A stretch of 64,000 nucleotides of DNA from Hsuehochloa calcarea (lineage: Eukaryota; Streptophyta; Magnoliopsida; Poales; Poaceae). The position numbers and the translations under genes are program-made. Positions 42,276 to 54,964 of this stretch are shown here, one piece after another; position 1 is the first letter of the stretch; each line of letters opens with the position of its first letter. The DNA lies in assembly GCA_036346395.1 (NCBI GenBank), contig CM070603.1:23159045-23223044 (forward strand). The letters run 5' to 3'. The notes beneath the pieces were generated by a model, which had not been told where the DNA came from, searched no databases, and saw only the letters and a program-made list of their open reading frames with translations.

Positions 42276-45200
42276 TGTCAGACCCTAAATTTATAATTTA
42301 TAATTCTTTGTGTTCACAGCACTAGTCTCTATATTAGTAGGTAGTGCTCATAGTTACATCGGTGGATATCAACACATATCATGAAAATGTAAGGCTATTG
42401 CATAATAATAAACAAAGCATAAATATACTTTATAGCTTTTATCTTTCATAATGGCCGACCAAGCCAAATACCTTCAAAGAATCAGCAGTGGAAGCAGAAA
42501 ATTGAAATACAACACGTGAAACCCTCACGATATACCCATAGGCAATCGACTGGGGCCTACGACCTAGTTCTTGGCCTTCTTGATCTTCTGTCTTGACCCA
42601 TACTCATAATTATCCATGTAGCCTTCCTTTATGCGTACTGACTAAAAGAATGTAAAGAGTGAGCATAAGTACACAACCGTACTCGTGAGCCAATACACAA
42701 TGCAATTGACATATATGTAAGGCTAATCAAGGGAGGTTCATGGTTCTTTTATTTGCACAAAACTAAGTTTGAATTAGTTTATGTAGTAGTAAATTCCAGA
42801 GACTTAGTATTTTAACCAACACAAGTTTTGATAAACTGAGTTTTGTTGTAAAGTACTAGTGGAGGATCCAACCTCCTGTACCATTGAGTGGCTTCATCCA
42901 CCCAATGGCCATGTTCTTTTCTCGGGTTACATCTTGTACTTACCACTGGTCTTCGACCTAGCCATCTCAAATCTCTAGGCTTCCACCCACCTTTTCATAC
43001 CACCCACAAATCATTGTTTTATAAAAATAAAAGCTAGTTCAAGCAAGTTCCCAGCACCACTCATGACCGTGAGCACAGCTATCCAGATAGTTTTCTTACT
43101 CTGTACAGTATGTACACTTTACCCACAAGAGACGATCAACTTATAATGTCCATCTTGACACACTTTCATAGGTGTGCGACTAAGATGATTGTCACAAGGC
43201 CTTTACAATGTCCCACAACGCAACCCCCACCGCTAGGTATCACCTCCTTAGACCTCGCCCCTAGGAGGTCTCCCATTTGTGCCATGAAGCCTTTCTGTGG
43301 CTTCTACCTATACCCACGCCACACACCCACTAGTGGCGAAGCTACACCGAGGCGAACAAATTAGTTAGTCAGGTCGCACCCATTATACACTTATTGTTGC
43401 ACTATTTTTACACGAGATGTCATCACAAGAACTTGGTCCTTTATTGACTTAGGCGGTACTTCCCCATATCCCCACCGTCATGCCTCACCAACACTAGCCA
43501 CGCTTTCTAGCGGCCCAACTCGAAATCTGTTTTTGGTTTTCTTTTGTTTTGAAATACCTTTCTAGTCAACATATCAGTCAGACTGTAGCCTCAAATACCA
43601 AATCTCATTTTCAAATATTTTTAATGATGTCGGGGCAAATCATTGCCCACATGACAATGTATCTAAGCAAGGCTAAGTATGACATTTAGATACAAACTTA
43701 TTAACTAGTAGGTAAACCATTAATTCTATGGTGACAAAGAATAGTGTCCAATCTCAAGGATTGGAAGTTTATACACAATTATGATTAAGGTAGTAACTAT
43801 GAGCTAGACCAATATATTTTGATAAATCATAGCAATGCAATTTCATAATTTAAAACAATGTAATTTCATTTCAAATTTAGGTGCAAAATAATCAAAGTGT
43901 TGACTCGCCTTGCTCAATATTCTGATAACCTCGGTCATGTTCTTGCTCAATGTTTCTATAATTACTTTGCTTGATGTTCTAATACTCCTGGTCTTGTTCT
44001 TGTTTTGTCTCGGACTGCTGCTCCATCATACCTTTAGATTCTATCTACGCAGAATATGATTAAACCCAAGAACATCTGAAAGTAACCAAATAAAATCCGA
44101 TAAATCCAAAGACATTCAAACAAACGGAAACACTTCAAATGAAAGTCATTAAAATCAAGAGTGCTTGAAGCAAGATATGCTTTTAAATGAAATTAAACAT
44201 GTCTAATGGGGTTTTGAGAGAAGAGAGTATTCCATATGAAACCAAACACACTCATCTGGAGTTGATGAAGAAAATACTTTAGACGAAGTATATCCAAGGA
44301 AGTTGATGAAGGAAATACTTCAGATGGAATGATGTACATCCAAAAATATTTGGGATGAAGGAAATACTTCAGACCAAAATAGATAAACCCAAATTCTACT
44401 CGTTTGGTAGTGGTAGGGTTTTGGATTGATAGTTAGACATATCCAAACTTAGGGTTAGGTAACTGTTTGATCTAGAGTGAGGGCGAGAGGGATCGAGCGC
44501 TCAAGAAGTTCTTTGGAATAGGAAGTTATAAATCCAACGGAGAGGGAGAGAATATTCATAGGAATATTCCGCATCGGTTACCTAGATGGGAGAAATTACC
44601 TAGCTAGATGAGATCCTTTGATCCACCTTCGGATCATGAATTATACTTCTACCAGGAGCGGATAGTGATGGATGATGGCTAGAGACTAGGCGACGTTGTT
44701 TGGTGGATGAACTTCTATCATCCACTTGGGAACATATCATCGCTACTCACGCGACGCCTAGCTGATCTAATGGTTTCTTTAGTTATTACTTCCTATTAAC
44801 TGAGGAAGTTCCATGATGGTCAGGTGAGACCTATGCATAAGTGCGGGGTTCGCTCTGGGTGGACATAAGTCTCACCAACACATGGGACCTAGTTCACTTA
44901 ATGGTTTTCTTATCGGTTCATATTTATTAAGGAAGTTCCATGAGCCTTAGCTGAAAGTTCCAAGCATTGGCTAAACACCAACTTTACAACTTGATCAGGG
45001 GCATCTACGGTTTGGGTTCATCTACGAGGTGACCTTTACTAAGTCTTACTACCTACATGGTTGTCTAGTAGTACTAGTCCTCAACCATTATCTATACCCT
45101 ATGTGTCATCACCTTATAACCATCCTGGGTTTACCTTTTAACTAAAGTTGTTGGCCTAAACATTTGGTATGATCCATTATTTATTTTAAATGAATCAATT

Positions 45201-47561
45201 ACCATTTCAAAATGGACCATGGCTCTACTGTTCTTTTGACCATACGCTAGGTCGTAATCTCATACACATATCTTCTTCTAATTAGAGCCATGAAAATCCT
45301 ATATGGTCCATAACTTCTAAATTTTAATTAGCATCTAGTTGCATGTCTTAACTAATTAACCCTGATGCTAGGTGACACTAGGATCATTTCCTAGTGACCT
45401 GCTAACTGTCTATGGTTAGCCTACAATGCTACATGTCTTTGTCAATCATCTACTCAAGTGGGTCATAGTTGTATTTGAACTACATAGCAAACTGCTTAGG
45501 CCATATTAACCAAGTACTACTCAAGTTAATATCCCCATATAATGACATACTAAATAACTTAATTCTTTAAGTTATTATTATCTTAGCGACGGCCTAAATG
45601 AACTATCTTAGTATAATTCCTAAGTAAATTTGTCTTTGCAATTCAGTTTGATAATAGTTTATAGCTCACTAACAACTGACCTCTAATTACCCCTACTATT
45701 CATCTTAAATCACCCTCTAATTAAACATGTAACTCAAAATTAACATCCAACCCTAGGCTAAATACTTAGTGCACTTATCACCTAACCTCCTTGATTTAAC
45801 CTCCTAAGTGAATGAGCCATTTTAGACACTCGCTCATATCACACAGAGAAAGAGCAGACAGAGGGAGCAAAAGAAGAACAAACAGAGGAGGCGTCAGGGC
45901 GCGCTCACGCCGACGAGGGGAGGCTACTATGGCGGCCAGTAAGGAGAAAAATGGAATCGGCCGGGTGAGGCGACCTCGGGGGTGGTGGCGGCGCGGCTCA
46001 AGGTGGTTAGTGGCGGCCGGTGGCAAAGATAGGTGACTGGCAATGGGGAAGGAAGGGCGGCAACGCCATCGAAGGGGAAGGGGGTGAAGAAGAGGATGAG
46101 TATGGGCACCAGGAGGTACAGAAAGCTCACCTGTGAAGTCGGTCGGGGGAGAGGAGGTCTAGCCACGTGGGCCACAGGCGGCGTGGCGAGGTCCTTGTGG
46201 CAGCGGTGTTGAGGAAAGGGGGAGCCGGAGAGGATGGTGGGGGAAGGTAGAAGGAGGCCCGAGGGTGCTCCACTTTGAGGAATCGGCTGGGGGCTCGCCG
46301 TGCGAGGAGTATCACCGCGACGGCAACTTCAAACATGGTTGGGGAAGACGAAGTTGCCGACAAAATCCTGTGATCAAAAGGGAAGATTAGTTGGGGAAAT
46401 GATCCTCGTGCTCTGGAACGCACGGTGACACGGGTGGCCGGGTGAGGTGCTCACTGGAGCGACAGGGGGTGATGGTGATGTGGTGGCGGAAACAGAGGCT
46501 TGCGCCTCACTTGCTTTTGCACCCGGTGGAGGAGAGAGGAGGAGGGGAATGGCAAGGAAGGTGGCTGGGAGGCAAGGGTGGCTTGGTGACAGCCATTTGT
46601 AGGCAGCTTGGCGATGCTCTCAGTGTGGCGCACAGTATGGGTGGCGGATGGGCGATGGCGACATGCGCGACGCGAGGAGATGGCACGCGGGGAGATGTAG
46701 TCGCATGGGCGAGGGCGTGGATGGCTTGAGCAACGAGACGGGAGCGATATTGTAGCAGCATGGTGATGACCAGGGGCAGTGGTGTAGGATGGCAGCATGG
46801 GCGCTAGGCAACTGGTCGGTGAGGAAGCGAGAGAGTCGGGGCTAGTAGGTGGGCCAGAAGGAAAATACAAAAGAAAATAAAAGGGAAGAAAAGAAAAGAA
46901 AAGTGAGGTGTCGGGCTGGCATGTGGGCCTGGGGAAAGAAGCAGAAGTCGGGTTGGCGGCAGTTGGCAGTGACGGGGCGACGCAGACGCCACAATGTAGC
47001 ATTGTGGTGACGCGGTTGGCGGCGGCGGTGGCCATGACGTAACGTGATGTCCTAGGCACAAAAGGTAGAGGGAATGGTGCTGCTAGGCGGCATGACACGT
47101 GTAGTGTGTGGGAGGTGAGAGTAGGCAAAGGGGACAATGTGGTGATAACGCGACTCCAATGGAGCAAGGACAGGAGCATGCATCGGGCATGCGGACACCC
47201 ATGGCTACCAAGCGTGGATCAGAGCGGCGCAACTCACCAGGCAGTGGCATGGTGTGCATGCTGGTGCATGATGCAGTCGGCGTGCAAGAGCAGGGCGTCG
47301 TGGTGCCAGTGGCGCGACCAAGGGCAACGAGATGCATGACACATAAAGAGGTCGGTGGTTAAGCTGGTGGCTGGGCCACAGAGAAAGAATGAAAAGCATA
47401 AATCAGGCTGTGCCAAGGGGCTTCGGTTCATACTGCACTTTTGAGGTTGAGGTTTCAACTAACAGCTTAAAATTTTGAATATCGATGAAGCGTAAGAAAA
47501 GGTTTTAAAAAATCCCATATTTTTAAACAAATGAAATTAAAGTGAGATTTGGGGTGTTACA
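42276..47561 (-). repeat. gypsy-4 3' LTR, about 5.3 kb, reverse orientation
   Basis: Minus strand begins TGTAACACCCC after a purine tract and ends GGGTCTGACA, matching the ends of the other gypsy LTRs (TGTAACGTCCCG...GGGTCCGACA). The U5-like phrase 'aaggccttgtgacaatcatcttag' is shared with gypsy-1. A GC-rich block occupies 45900-47350. The length is unusual: 43900-45800 is a 1.9 kb AT-rich stretch without counterpart in gypsy-1 and may hide another insertion. No partner 5' LTR is in the window. Pro/Ser/His-rich open frames (to 242 codons) are composition artefacts. Confidence 0.65.
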
Positions 47562-48396
47562 AACCCTACCCTCCATAAAATAACCTCGACCCCGAGATTC
47601 CAGTAGAACAGAAAGAAGGGAGATAGGACGAGGAGGGAGAGAGATGTAGCAGAGGATGCTGACACGATCTTAGTTGCTTTGTCGACTCCTGACGTTGCGA
47701 GTCTCCTAGCAACTCAAGGTATCTGACTTGACGTGTTGTCTCTTCCTTGGCATAGCGGCAACGGTCTCTTCTTCGGAATAGATGAGAGAGAGAACATGGA
47801 CAAAGGAGGTGTTAAAGGCATGGGGAAAATAGAGTAGTAAGGATAGAGCTTGGTCTCCTAGGTAGATTGTTGACCTCGAAGGGCTTGCTTCTCAGCGTTG
47901 TTGTTTGCAAAAATGTCCTAGGTGGCGAGGTCATGTCATCCACTTGCCTTATGATTGCCATAATTTTGTATTGGTGGATTGACAGTAATTATACATATCC
48001 GAAAGAATAGCTAGCCTTGGAGATGCCAATATATTAACTATCTTTCGATTATCGTGTCCTATCGTCCCTACCATAATCCAATTCTTTATCCTTTAGCCCG
48101 CTAATTACCATAAGTTAAACTCTAGGCCTCTCTTATAATCGACGTTACTATCAACTTTTAAGCTTGTGTATCCTCTGGTTTTGGCCTAATCATTCTCCAT
48201 AGAGGTTGTTACACCACCAAGACATTTGACCGGTTACTACCCTTGGGAACCAATACTACCATCTACTATAGTACATCATGTAGTGTTATATTTCAAAATG
48301 TTTGATTGATTGAACAAAAGATTTAAGTCTTAGGGCACAAGTCAAAATCAGCCCTATTAAAGGGCTATGCATTATAACTTAGCGAAGTGGATCGGA
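47562..48396 (-). other. gypsy-4 purine tract and internal scrap
   Basis: 47564-47575 is the complement of a tract like GGAGGGTAGGG; 'cgaccccgagattcc' next to it matches the gypsy-1 3' end. The rest to about 48396 is non-coding and degenerate; I could not identify pol. A truncated element end. Confidence 0.5.
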
Positions 48397-50072
48397 TGTC
48401 CAACAAAGGAGTGGTGAATTGGTCATCTTTTTCTAACTATGGCCAAATTTAACAATTTAGAAACCCCTTGTCTCTAATCCCAACTTATGTGCCTAAGATT
48501 TTCTAGTGTGGTCAATCAACTTGTCATGAACGATACAACTCCTACACATGCTAGTAAAGTTTTGCAATCTATAAGTTCCAATTCTACGCATGTCTAGCGA
48601 TCTAGGAATTGAAAGAGCACTTAACTAAATGCGGAAATGTAAAAGGGACAAAAGACAACCGATTTTTTTACTGAGGTCAGCGATATCCCCTACTCCTCGT
48701 TGGAGCACTCTCACAAGAGTATCGCTCCTACTTCAATCTGCTCAAGGATCCAAGCACTCAACTCGTGGTAGTCCTCCGCTCCGGATAGGTGGACTATGAA
48801 CCTTCACAACCTTCCTGGTGCATTCCGCAAGCTCCTCCTTAGAAGGTCAGCAAGAACACGCTTCCAAGTCATCTAGGAAACACCGATTTCCAAGAGTACT
48901 AAGCCCAAAGAGGGAACTTGAACCCATCAAGGTCGATCAACTAGGAGTAATACACACTAAGGCCTAACTGCTCTCTCTCTCTCAATCTCACAAACACTCA
49001 AGATCTCAGCTTGATGCTCATGAGTGCTCTTGACTTCCCCAATATGCTTGCTATAGTTTTGGAGTCTCAATGGGAGCTATCTTGAACATCCATGGTCCAT
49101 ATATATAGCCTCATAATTCAAAAACTAGCTGGTAGACACGGTTTATGAAAAGTAATAATCAACTTAGATCATCCGCCTTAGACTCGGATCATTCTCATCG
49201 GTGTAATCCGCCTTGGACTCACGGTCAAAAATCTAGCCGTTGCTTAGACCCGGATGATCTGGCCTAACCCAGATAATCTGCCCTACACAGATAATCCACC
49301 TGGACTCGAACGATCTGCCCATGCAAACTTCATCTTGGATAGCCTCTGGAACAATGCTCGGGGACATGCACCGACCCACCTGGATCATTCGACTACACTA
49401 GAGAAAACCTTTTGAACTAATCATCTAGTCTATTGTTCACTCGACCCGGACCATCTGCCTCGACACTTCCCTAAAACTTGTCCCTATCTGGACAAATAAT
49501 CTGAACTATGGTCCGTGAGGACCCAAATCATCCGCCCCATAAAAAATACCAAAGTGTACAATGGTTGTCCCTCTCTAGACTAATGCTCTGACCTATGGTC
49601 CGCCTGACCTGGATGATCCACCTCTGTTGAGTTTTCCAGACTTAACTCATTTTGATCCAAACTTCAAGGTCATCACAACCAAACCTTGATTCTTGGCATC
49701 GACTAAGTAGAACTGAGTTAGAGAGACCTAGTGTACATAACATCTAGCTACCCAACCTAACCAAGCTCAAGCTCCTAGCCTCGAACCCCCACTAATAGTA
49801 TAGTCAAAGCAAAAAAACAAAACCAATCAATTAAAATGATCCATACCCAACTACTAGGATCATTTCTAGCCACTAGGTCCTTAATCTTCATAAAACTCCT
49901 TGCTTTGCCATTATTTGAACACTTGGGGGCAACAACAATGCCCAAGAACCAAGCCAAGCCATCACAGAGACCTAACCTCTTTCAACACTTGAAACACATG
50001 TTAGTCTTGATTATTTATGAGTCATTAATCACCTAAGCAAGATAATCAACGAATTAAGGGCAATTAGGGGCA
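48397..50072 (-). repeat. SIRE-type copia LTR (LTR-2), reverse orientation, ends approximate
   Basis: Minus strand: near the start it reads GGTGATTAATGAC as in LTR-3; an upstream array of GGATGATC/GGATCATC words (plus 49160-49620) precedes a TATA (TATATATA, plus 49101-49108). Near its end CAATTCACC...CTCC corresponds to the usual CTATTCACCCCC. No exact target duplication was found, so the limits are estimates. Confidence 0.55.
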
Positions 50073-50223
50073 TAGATGCTTATACTTATGGGATCAAGTA
50101 AGATGAAATAATTAGCTTTTCTCTCGTCAAAAGTCTTCTCCCTGATCTATGGTCTATTTCTCCCTATTCTAGTATTCCATATCCTTCAAGCTGCGTCATC
50201 CGGTCCCTCTTCTATGCGGTTTT
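50073..50223. other. Spacer between LTR-2 and copia-2
   Basis: About 150 bases with no recognised feature; GTTTT at its right end is the candidate left target site of copia-2 (ATTTT on the other side at 59012-59016, one mismatch). Confidence 0.4.
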
Positions 50224-50353
50224 TGTTATGCAATAAAGCCATCTCCATTCATTGGGCCACAAGGCCAACATGTACAGCTACATGAGTGAGAAAATAATCA
50301 AATAACACCATATACAAGTAAATAATCACATAGCTTATACACTACTCTAAACA
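50224..50353 (-). repeat. copia-2 3' LTR
   Basis: TGTTATGC...CTAAACA, followed by a C-rich run (50354-50362), the complement of the purine tract. Matches 58883-59011 with scattered differences. Confidence 0.85.
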
Positions 50354-50399
50354 CCCCCCCCCTCAAACTCATGGTGGATCAACAACATTGAGTTTGAAG

Positions 50400-50760
50400 A
50401 TGTAGAAGTTGTGCTAAGATCTAGTTTATGCCTTAGTTAAGAAATCTGCTAACTGAATCTCCGAAAGCGTATACTAAAGAGCAACAACTTGCTCCTGCAC
50501 ATATGATCTCATGTACAAAGCATCTACTCCGATATGCTTGGTGAGCTCATGCTTCACTGGATCTCGAGCAATATTGATCGCACCAATGCTATCTGATAAG
50601 AGAGGAGTCGATGCAGGAACTGAAACACCGAAACCCTCAAGTAGCAACCGAAACCAAGTGATTTGATCTATCAATAACGATATGGCTCACAATTCAACCT
50701 CAGCACTCGAACGAGAAACGACAGTCTATTTTTTGGTCTTATATGCAATCAAAGATGAAC
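50400..50760 (-). pseudogene. copia-2 RNase H remnant
   Basis: Minus-strand 50474-50674 reads WFRLLLEGFGV, then TPLLSDSIGAINIARDPV, KHELTKHIGVDALYMR and VQEQVVAL. The catalytic Asp (normally CDNxSA) sits in SDSIGA; TKHIDV reads TKHIGV. Stops on both sides. Confidence 0.85.
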
Positions 50761-50928
50761 CAAGAAAAACACAATTGGTAGAAAGAGAGCGGCGATCAGA
50801 ATAGTCACTAGCCAGGTCGCATCAAAATACGCCTAAAGCTGCAGAGACATGAAGCGAGGAAAGGAAAGGCGACAACTAATGGTCCTGTGAAGATATCATA
50901 GAACACGAAGAAGGTGACTATAGTGGAG

Positions 50929-51253
50929 TTAAGTAGGAGTATAAACGATTTGACTCAGAATGTGAACTGGGTGAGAAATGTCAGGTCGAGTGATCCCAAG
51001 GTAGACAAGGCTCCCGATAAGATGCCAGAAGCGAGTGGAGTCCTTAAGATGATCACCATCAGTGGGCTGAAGGTGAACAACAAGCTTTATAGGAGTGTTC
51101 ACCGTTCTCTGATCAGTGAGACAAGTATGAGCAAGGAGATCATGAATGTACTTCTCCTTGGAGAGGTAGTAGCTCTCGGGTATAAAAGTAACTTCAATCC
51201 CAAGGAAGTAACGAAGAAGACCCAAATCAGACATCAAAAAGTGCTCACTAAGA
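50929..51253 (-). pseudogene. copia-2 RT, C-terminal part
   Basis: Minus strand: SEH FLMSDLGLLRYFLGIEV, YYLSKEKYIHDLLAH, TPIKL and LIGSLVYLGITRPDISHPVH. It connects in frame with 54136 onward once LTR-3 is removed. Confidence 0.9.
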
Positions 51254-52104
51254 CACTCTGTAAGATCGAGGAGGCCGACTAGAGGGGGGTGAATAGGCGG
51301 TTTTAAAAACTATTTGGCTAAAACCAATTTATAATGCGGAAGCTAATAACAATTTGGTTTTGCAAAATTAAAACATAAATCAACTAGGCTCCCCTAAGTG
51401 CACCAACAATGTGAATACAATTCAATGAGAGCAATCATACAAAGATATATAAGCAATTAAAGCAAGTAATATAAATTGCTCAAAGTAAAGCACAAGATCA
51501 AACCACAATGGACACAATGATGTTTTACCGTGGTGTTCGGAGACTTACTAGTCTCCCCTAATCCACGTTGAGGTAAGCTCAAACGAATTGGACCGGCTCC
51601 ACAAATTAAGCCAACACCTCCGAGGTAAGTCTAACCACTTGGACCGGTTCCAACACGAATCAACACCTCGCTCTACTCGGGTTGCTCTTCCTCCACTTCG
51701 GAGATGGTGAGCACCAAACCACTCACAACCATGCCGAGCCTTCTCACAAGCTTCTTGAGAAGATCACCGGTCACGACGCCTCCACGCCGTCTAGGTGTCA
51801 GCAAACACCAACAGTAACAAGACTCAACTTTCACTTGAACTAATCAAGTGTCTAAGCTCAACTGGATACACAATCCACTACTTAAGGCAACACATGTACT
51901 TAGGGTTTGCTCTCCAAGCTCACTAAATACAACACATGCACAAAAGAGATGAGAGGCTTACTCTTGGCTCAAAAGAGTGTCTAACAACACTAGAACACTT
52001 TGCAATGGCAGTAACATCCTCCTCCAACCAGCCAAAGTGAGTATTTATAGCCCACACACAAAAACTAGTCGTTGAAAAAGAATCTGCTGGAAAATCAGCA
52101 CATG

Positions 52105-52540
52105 CGAAACTACCGCTGTTCAAAGTGTGGTACTACCGCACCTACCCGACAAGCACAGTAACGGCTATATCAGACGAGAAACTAGCAGTTGAAAAGTTAA
52201 ATCCGGTACTACCGCCGTTCAACTCGCGGTCGTTCCGCACTCCAGTAGTTCCGATTCTTAAGGGCGATACTACCGCTTCCACTCACCTCCAACACATGGC
52301 ACCTTCGAAAAAAAACGTACCGCGCCAACTCCCGGAAATACCGAGATGCGGTAGTTCCGCGCCCAACACGCTGGTACTACCGCACTTCCAAGAGAGCAAA
52401 TAATTCTCAAAAAATGTCTCTCTAGAAAAACGTACCGCTGGATTTTCGGATCAACCGGCCTGCAGTAGTTCCGCTCTTAACATGCCGGTACTACCGCGCA
52501 GCGGTAGTTCCACAGTTATAACGCCGGAACTACCGATCAT
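52105..52540. repeat. Array of GGTACTACCGC / GCGGTAGTTCC words in LTR-3
   Basis: About a dozen short, mutually complementary words (for example at 52131, 52204, 52345, 52370, 52485, 52500, 52524) lie upstream of the LTR-3 TATA in transcription direction. Adjacent words can pair as hairpins. Confidence 0.8.
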
Positions 52541-52639
52541 CCTGACATAAACAGCAATGGCTTTCACAACAACTCCAATTATAAAATACATTTGCCAATT
52601 GATAAGCCATGCCAACAAGGATCACAGTCAAGATTTCTA

Positions 52640-52965
52640 ACAAATTGCAAAACATATTTGCCAACTTTTAGAATCATACCACAAGGAATAAGTTACATGT
52701 ACTCAAATCATTTGTAAAACATATTTGCAAACTTAAGTCACATGCTACAAGAAATCAAGCATGAGCATCAACTATTTGCAAAACACATTCGCAAATAATA
52801 GCATCATGCCACAAGGCTAAGGTGTATGGACTTCAACCATTTGCAAAACACATTTGTAAATTATAGTCCCATACTACAAGGATTAAATGCATGAGCCTCG
52901 GCTATTTGCAAAACACATTCGCAGATAATAGCTCTATGCATAGATGAGCTAGAGCAAGCATAATG
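52640..52965. repeat. ~65-bp tandem repeat, five copies, in LTR-3
   Basis: The word TTTGCAAAACACATTCGCAA or variants recurs at about 52643, 52711, 52775, 52840 and 52905, spaced 64-68 bases, with 'ccacaagg' and 'catgagc' phrases between. Confidence 0.85.
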
Positions 52966-53180
52966 AGCTATCAACACATGACTAACTCATGCTACTAGTC
53001 AAGACCCCTCTTAATAGTACGGCAACCTATACTAGCAATCTGGTCTTCCAACTAAACACCAAGATCGGTAAAAGACTAGGAAACATCCTTAGCCCTATCT
53101 AGTCATAACATTGCCTTGCATCTTCTTGAAGCTTGATGACGCACATCATCGCTTCAAGTCTGGGTCCTTGACTTGATGAT

Positions 53181-53478
53181 CATCAACACATGATGATCTT
53201 CTTCACTTCGGGATCTTGTCTTGAACATCATCAACACATGATGATTTCTTCATCCCGAGTCTTGATATGCATCAACACATGATGCATTCTTTCACTTGAC
53301 CTCCATCAACACATGATGGGTCTTCTCTTGACTTGATAATCAACTCATGATCATCTCCTCTTTTTGAACATCATCGACACACAATGATTTCCTTTTTCTT
53401 CAAGCTCTTCATACGCATCAACACATGATGCATCTTCTTCTTCTTCAACCTTGACTTGATAACAATCAACACATGATG
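53181..53478. repeat. CATCAACACATGATG dispersed array in LTR-3
   Basis: Seven copies (53181, 53228, 53270, 53303, 53369 degenerate, 53416, 53464), each a CATCA/TGATG dyad, interspersed with 'cttgacttgat' and CTTC-rich spacers. Confidence 0.85.
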
Positions 53479-54130
53479 TCATCCCAAGTCTTCATTACCC
53501 TGGAACATAACATATTCATCCAACTTATGGAAAATGTTAGTTCAACAATATGATTATCATTAATTACCACGCCATACCATTAACTCATAATGGTGGGACA
53601 AGATACTTCAATCTTTCTCTCTTTGGTAGTTGATGATAACCACTTCAATTACACATAAATTGAATGTAGATAATTGAAAGTAACACAACATGAGTATACA
53701 AGAACTACACAAGTTCTATATACTCACAACATGAGTATACACGAACTACACAAGTTCTATATACTCAAAAGGATATATTTTAAAGTAAAGATCTCAAATA
53801 TATGTGGAAAACGGAATATGGATCGATACTAATGAAACCACAAAATATAGAGTGAACTCCCCCTAAATGTGTGCATACACAAATGTGTAAATAGAAAAAT
53901 ATGCATGTATTCAAGTTATACTTATGGTGGAGTTCAACCTATATTTTGGATCTGAGAAATGCAACAATATATAAGAGTATAAGTCGAATGCATACCTCGT
54001 TGAATTTCATCTTTATATCCAAATGAGACTACACACTAGATATAACAATAAAATGTTAGTCTCATAATTAGATTTGTCATTAATCACCAAAACACTGTAT
54101 TAACTTATAATGGCCGGATTAGATCCATCA

Positions 54131-54481
54131 CACTCCTTCACAAAATCAATGTACTGAGTGCCATCTCTAGTAATGATCATATAATCCAAATAGAGAAGGA
54201 GGAGCGTCCGACCTTGAGGAGAAGTATGAACAAAGAGAGCAGGCCTCGTGATCACTAGCGAAGAAGCCATCAGCAGTGGCAACAGAGGAGAAGCAGTCAA
54301 ACCAAGCATAAGGGGCTTGCTTGAGCCCATAGAGAGAGCGGCAAAGGTGACAAACCATACCATCAGTGATAGAATACCCAGGGCGACTGCATGTATACCT
54401 CCTCACGTAGCTCGTTATTGAGAAAGGTATTCTTAACGTCCAGCTGAGAGATGGACCAGTGTCGAACAGAGGCCATAACAA
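54131..54481 (-). pseudogene. copia-2 RT, catalytic part
   Basis: Minus strand: SISQLDVKNTFLNNELREEV, then CHLCRSLYGLKQAPYAWFD, then LYLDYMIIT. The catalytic YVDD is YLDY (54181-54192), so the second Asp is lost. Frame changes at about 54360. Restores DFVKE across the LTR-3 target site. Confidence 0.9.
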
Positions 54482-54956
54482 CAAGGTAGTCAAAGTCGAG
54501 ATCCCGGGTCAGATCGATTTGCCTCCGGTAGTATCGAATCGTAGAATCGGCGATTCTATGAATTTGTAAACAAAAAAACACATATTTAACATCTATATTA
54601 TAAGTTTTCATAATTCTTATAAGGTTTACCACTTACTTATTACCAAAAAAGGGGCAAAACACTTCTTATCACACAACAGAAAAGCATAATGGTCTGACAT
54701 GATGGTGATATAGTTCTGAACGACAGGAGAACAATATTACCACACTGATATAATATTTTGCATGCTCCTTGTTTATTTATAGTTTCATTCTCAAAAATTA
54801 ATATCAACAAATTTTGCTCTAAAACAAAATATTGTAAAAAAAATTTGCCCTAAGTCTTTACGAGTAGGATCGACAGTGCGATTTGGATCGACAGGTTGTC
54901 GTGGGTTCGTAGAATCGTAAGACTCTAAGAGTAGGATCGCGATTCTAACTACCTTG
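54482..54956. mobile_element. hAT-type MITE, 475 bp, inside copia-2 RT
   Basis: Terminal inverted repeats starting CAAGGTAGT match at 19 of the first 23 bases. The 8-bp CATAACAA is duplicated exactly at 54474-54481 and 54957-54964, the hAT duplication length. Internal AATCGTAGAATCGGCGATT-like words are themselves inverted. Removing it restores the RT words before ASVRHWSISQ. No ORF. Confidence 0.88.
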
Positions 54957-54964
54957 CATAACAA

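Larger units (their letters stand above)
51259..54130 (-). mobile_element. LTR-3: solo LTR of a SIRE-type copia inside copia-2 RT
   Basis: 2,872 bases from TGTAAGATCG to ATCCATCA with CACTC duplicated exactly at 51254-51258 and 54131-54135. No coding sequence, so it is a solo LTR. Reverse orientation: minus strand starts TGATGGATC, has GGTGATTAATGAC, a TATA (complement of TATTTATAG at about 52036) and ends CTATTCACCCCCCTCTAG...TTACA. It holds three repeat arrays listed separately. Confidence 0.92.

Noticed and set aside
46451..47179. 242-codon minus open frame
   Set aside because: Ser/Pro/His-rich low complexity within the gypsy-4 LTR GC-rich block; other frames are equally open.
48383..50077. 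Target-site duplication for LTR-2 (cgaag / acgaa candidates)
   Set aside because: No pair matches exactly at any consistent pair of TG...CA ends; reported without a duplication.
53181..53478. CRISPR-like array of CATCAACACATGATG words
   Set aside because: Spacing is irregular (33-66 bases), spacers resemble each other, the host is a plant nuclear genome and the array lies in a solo LTR.
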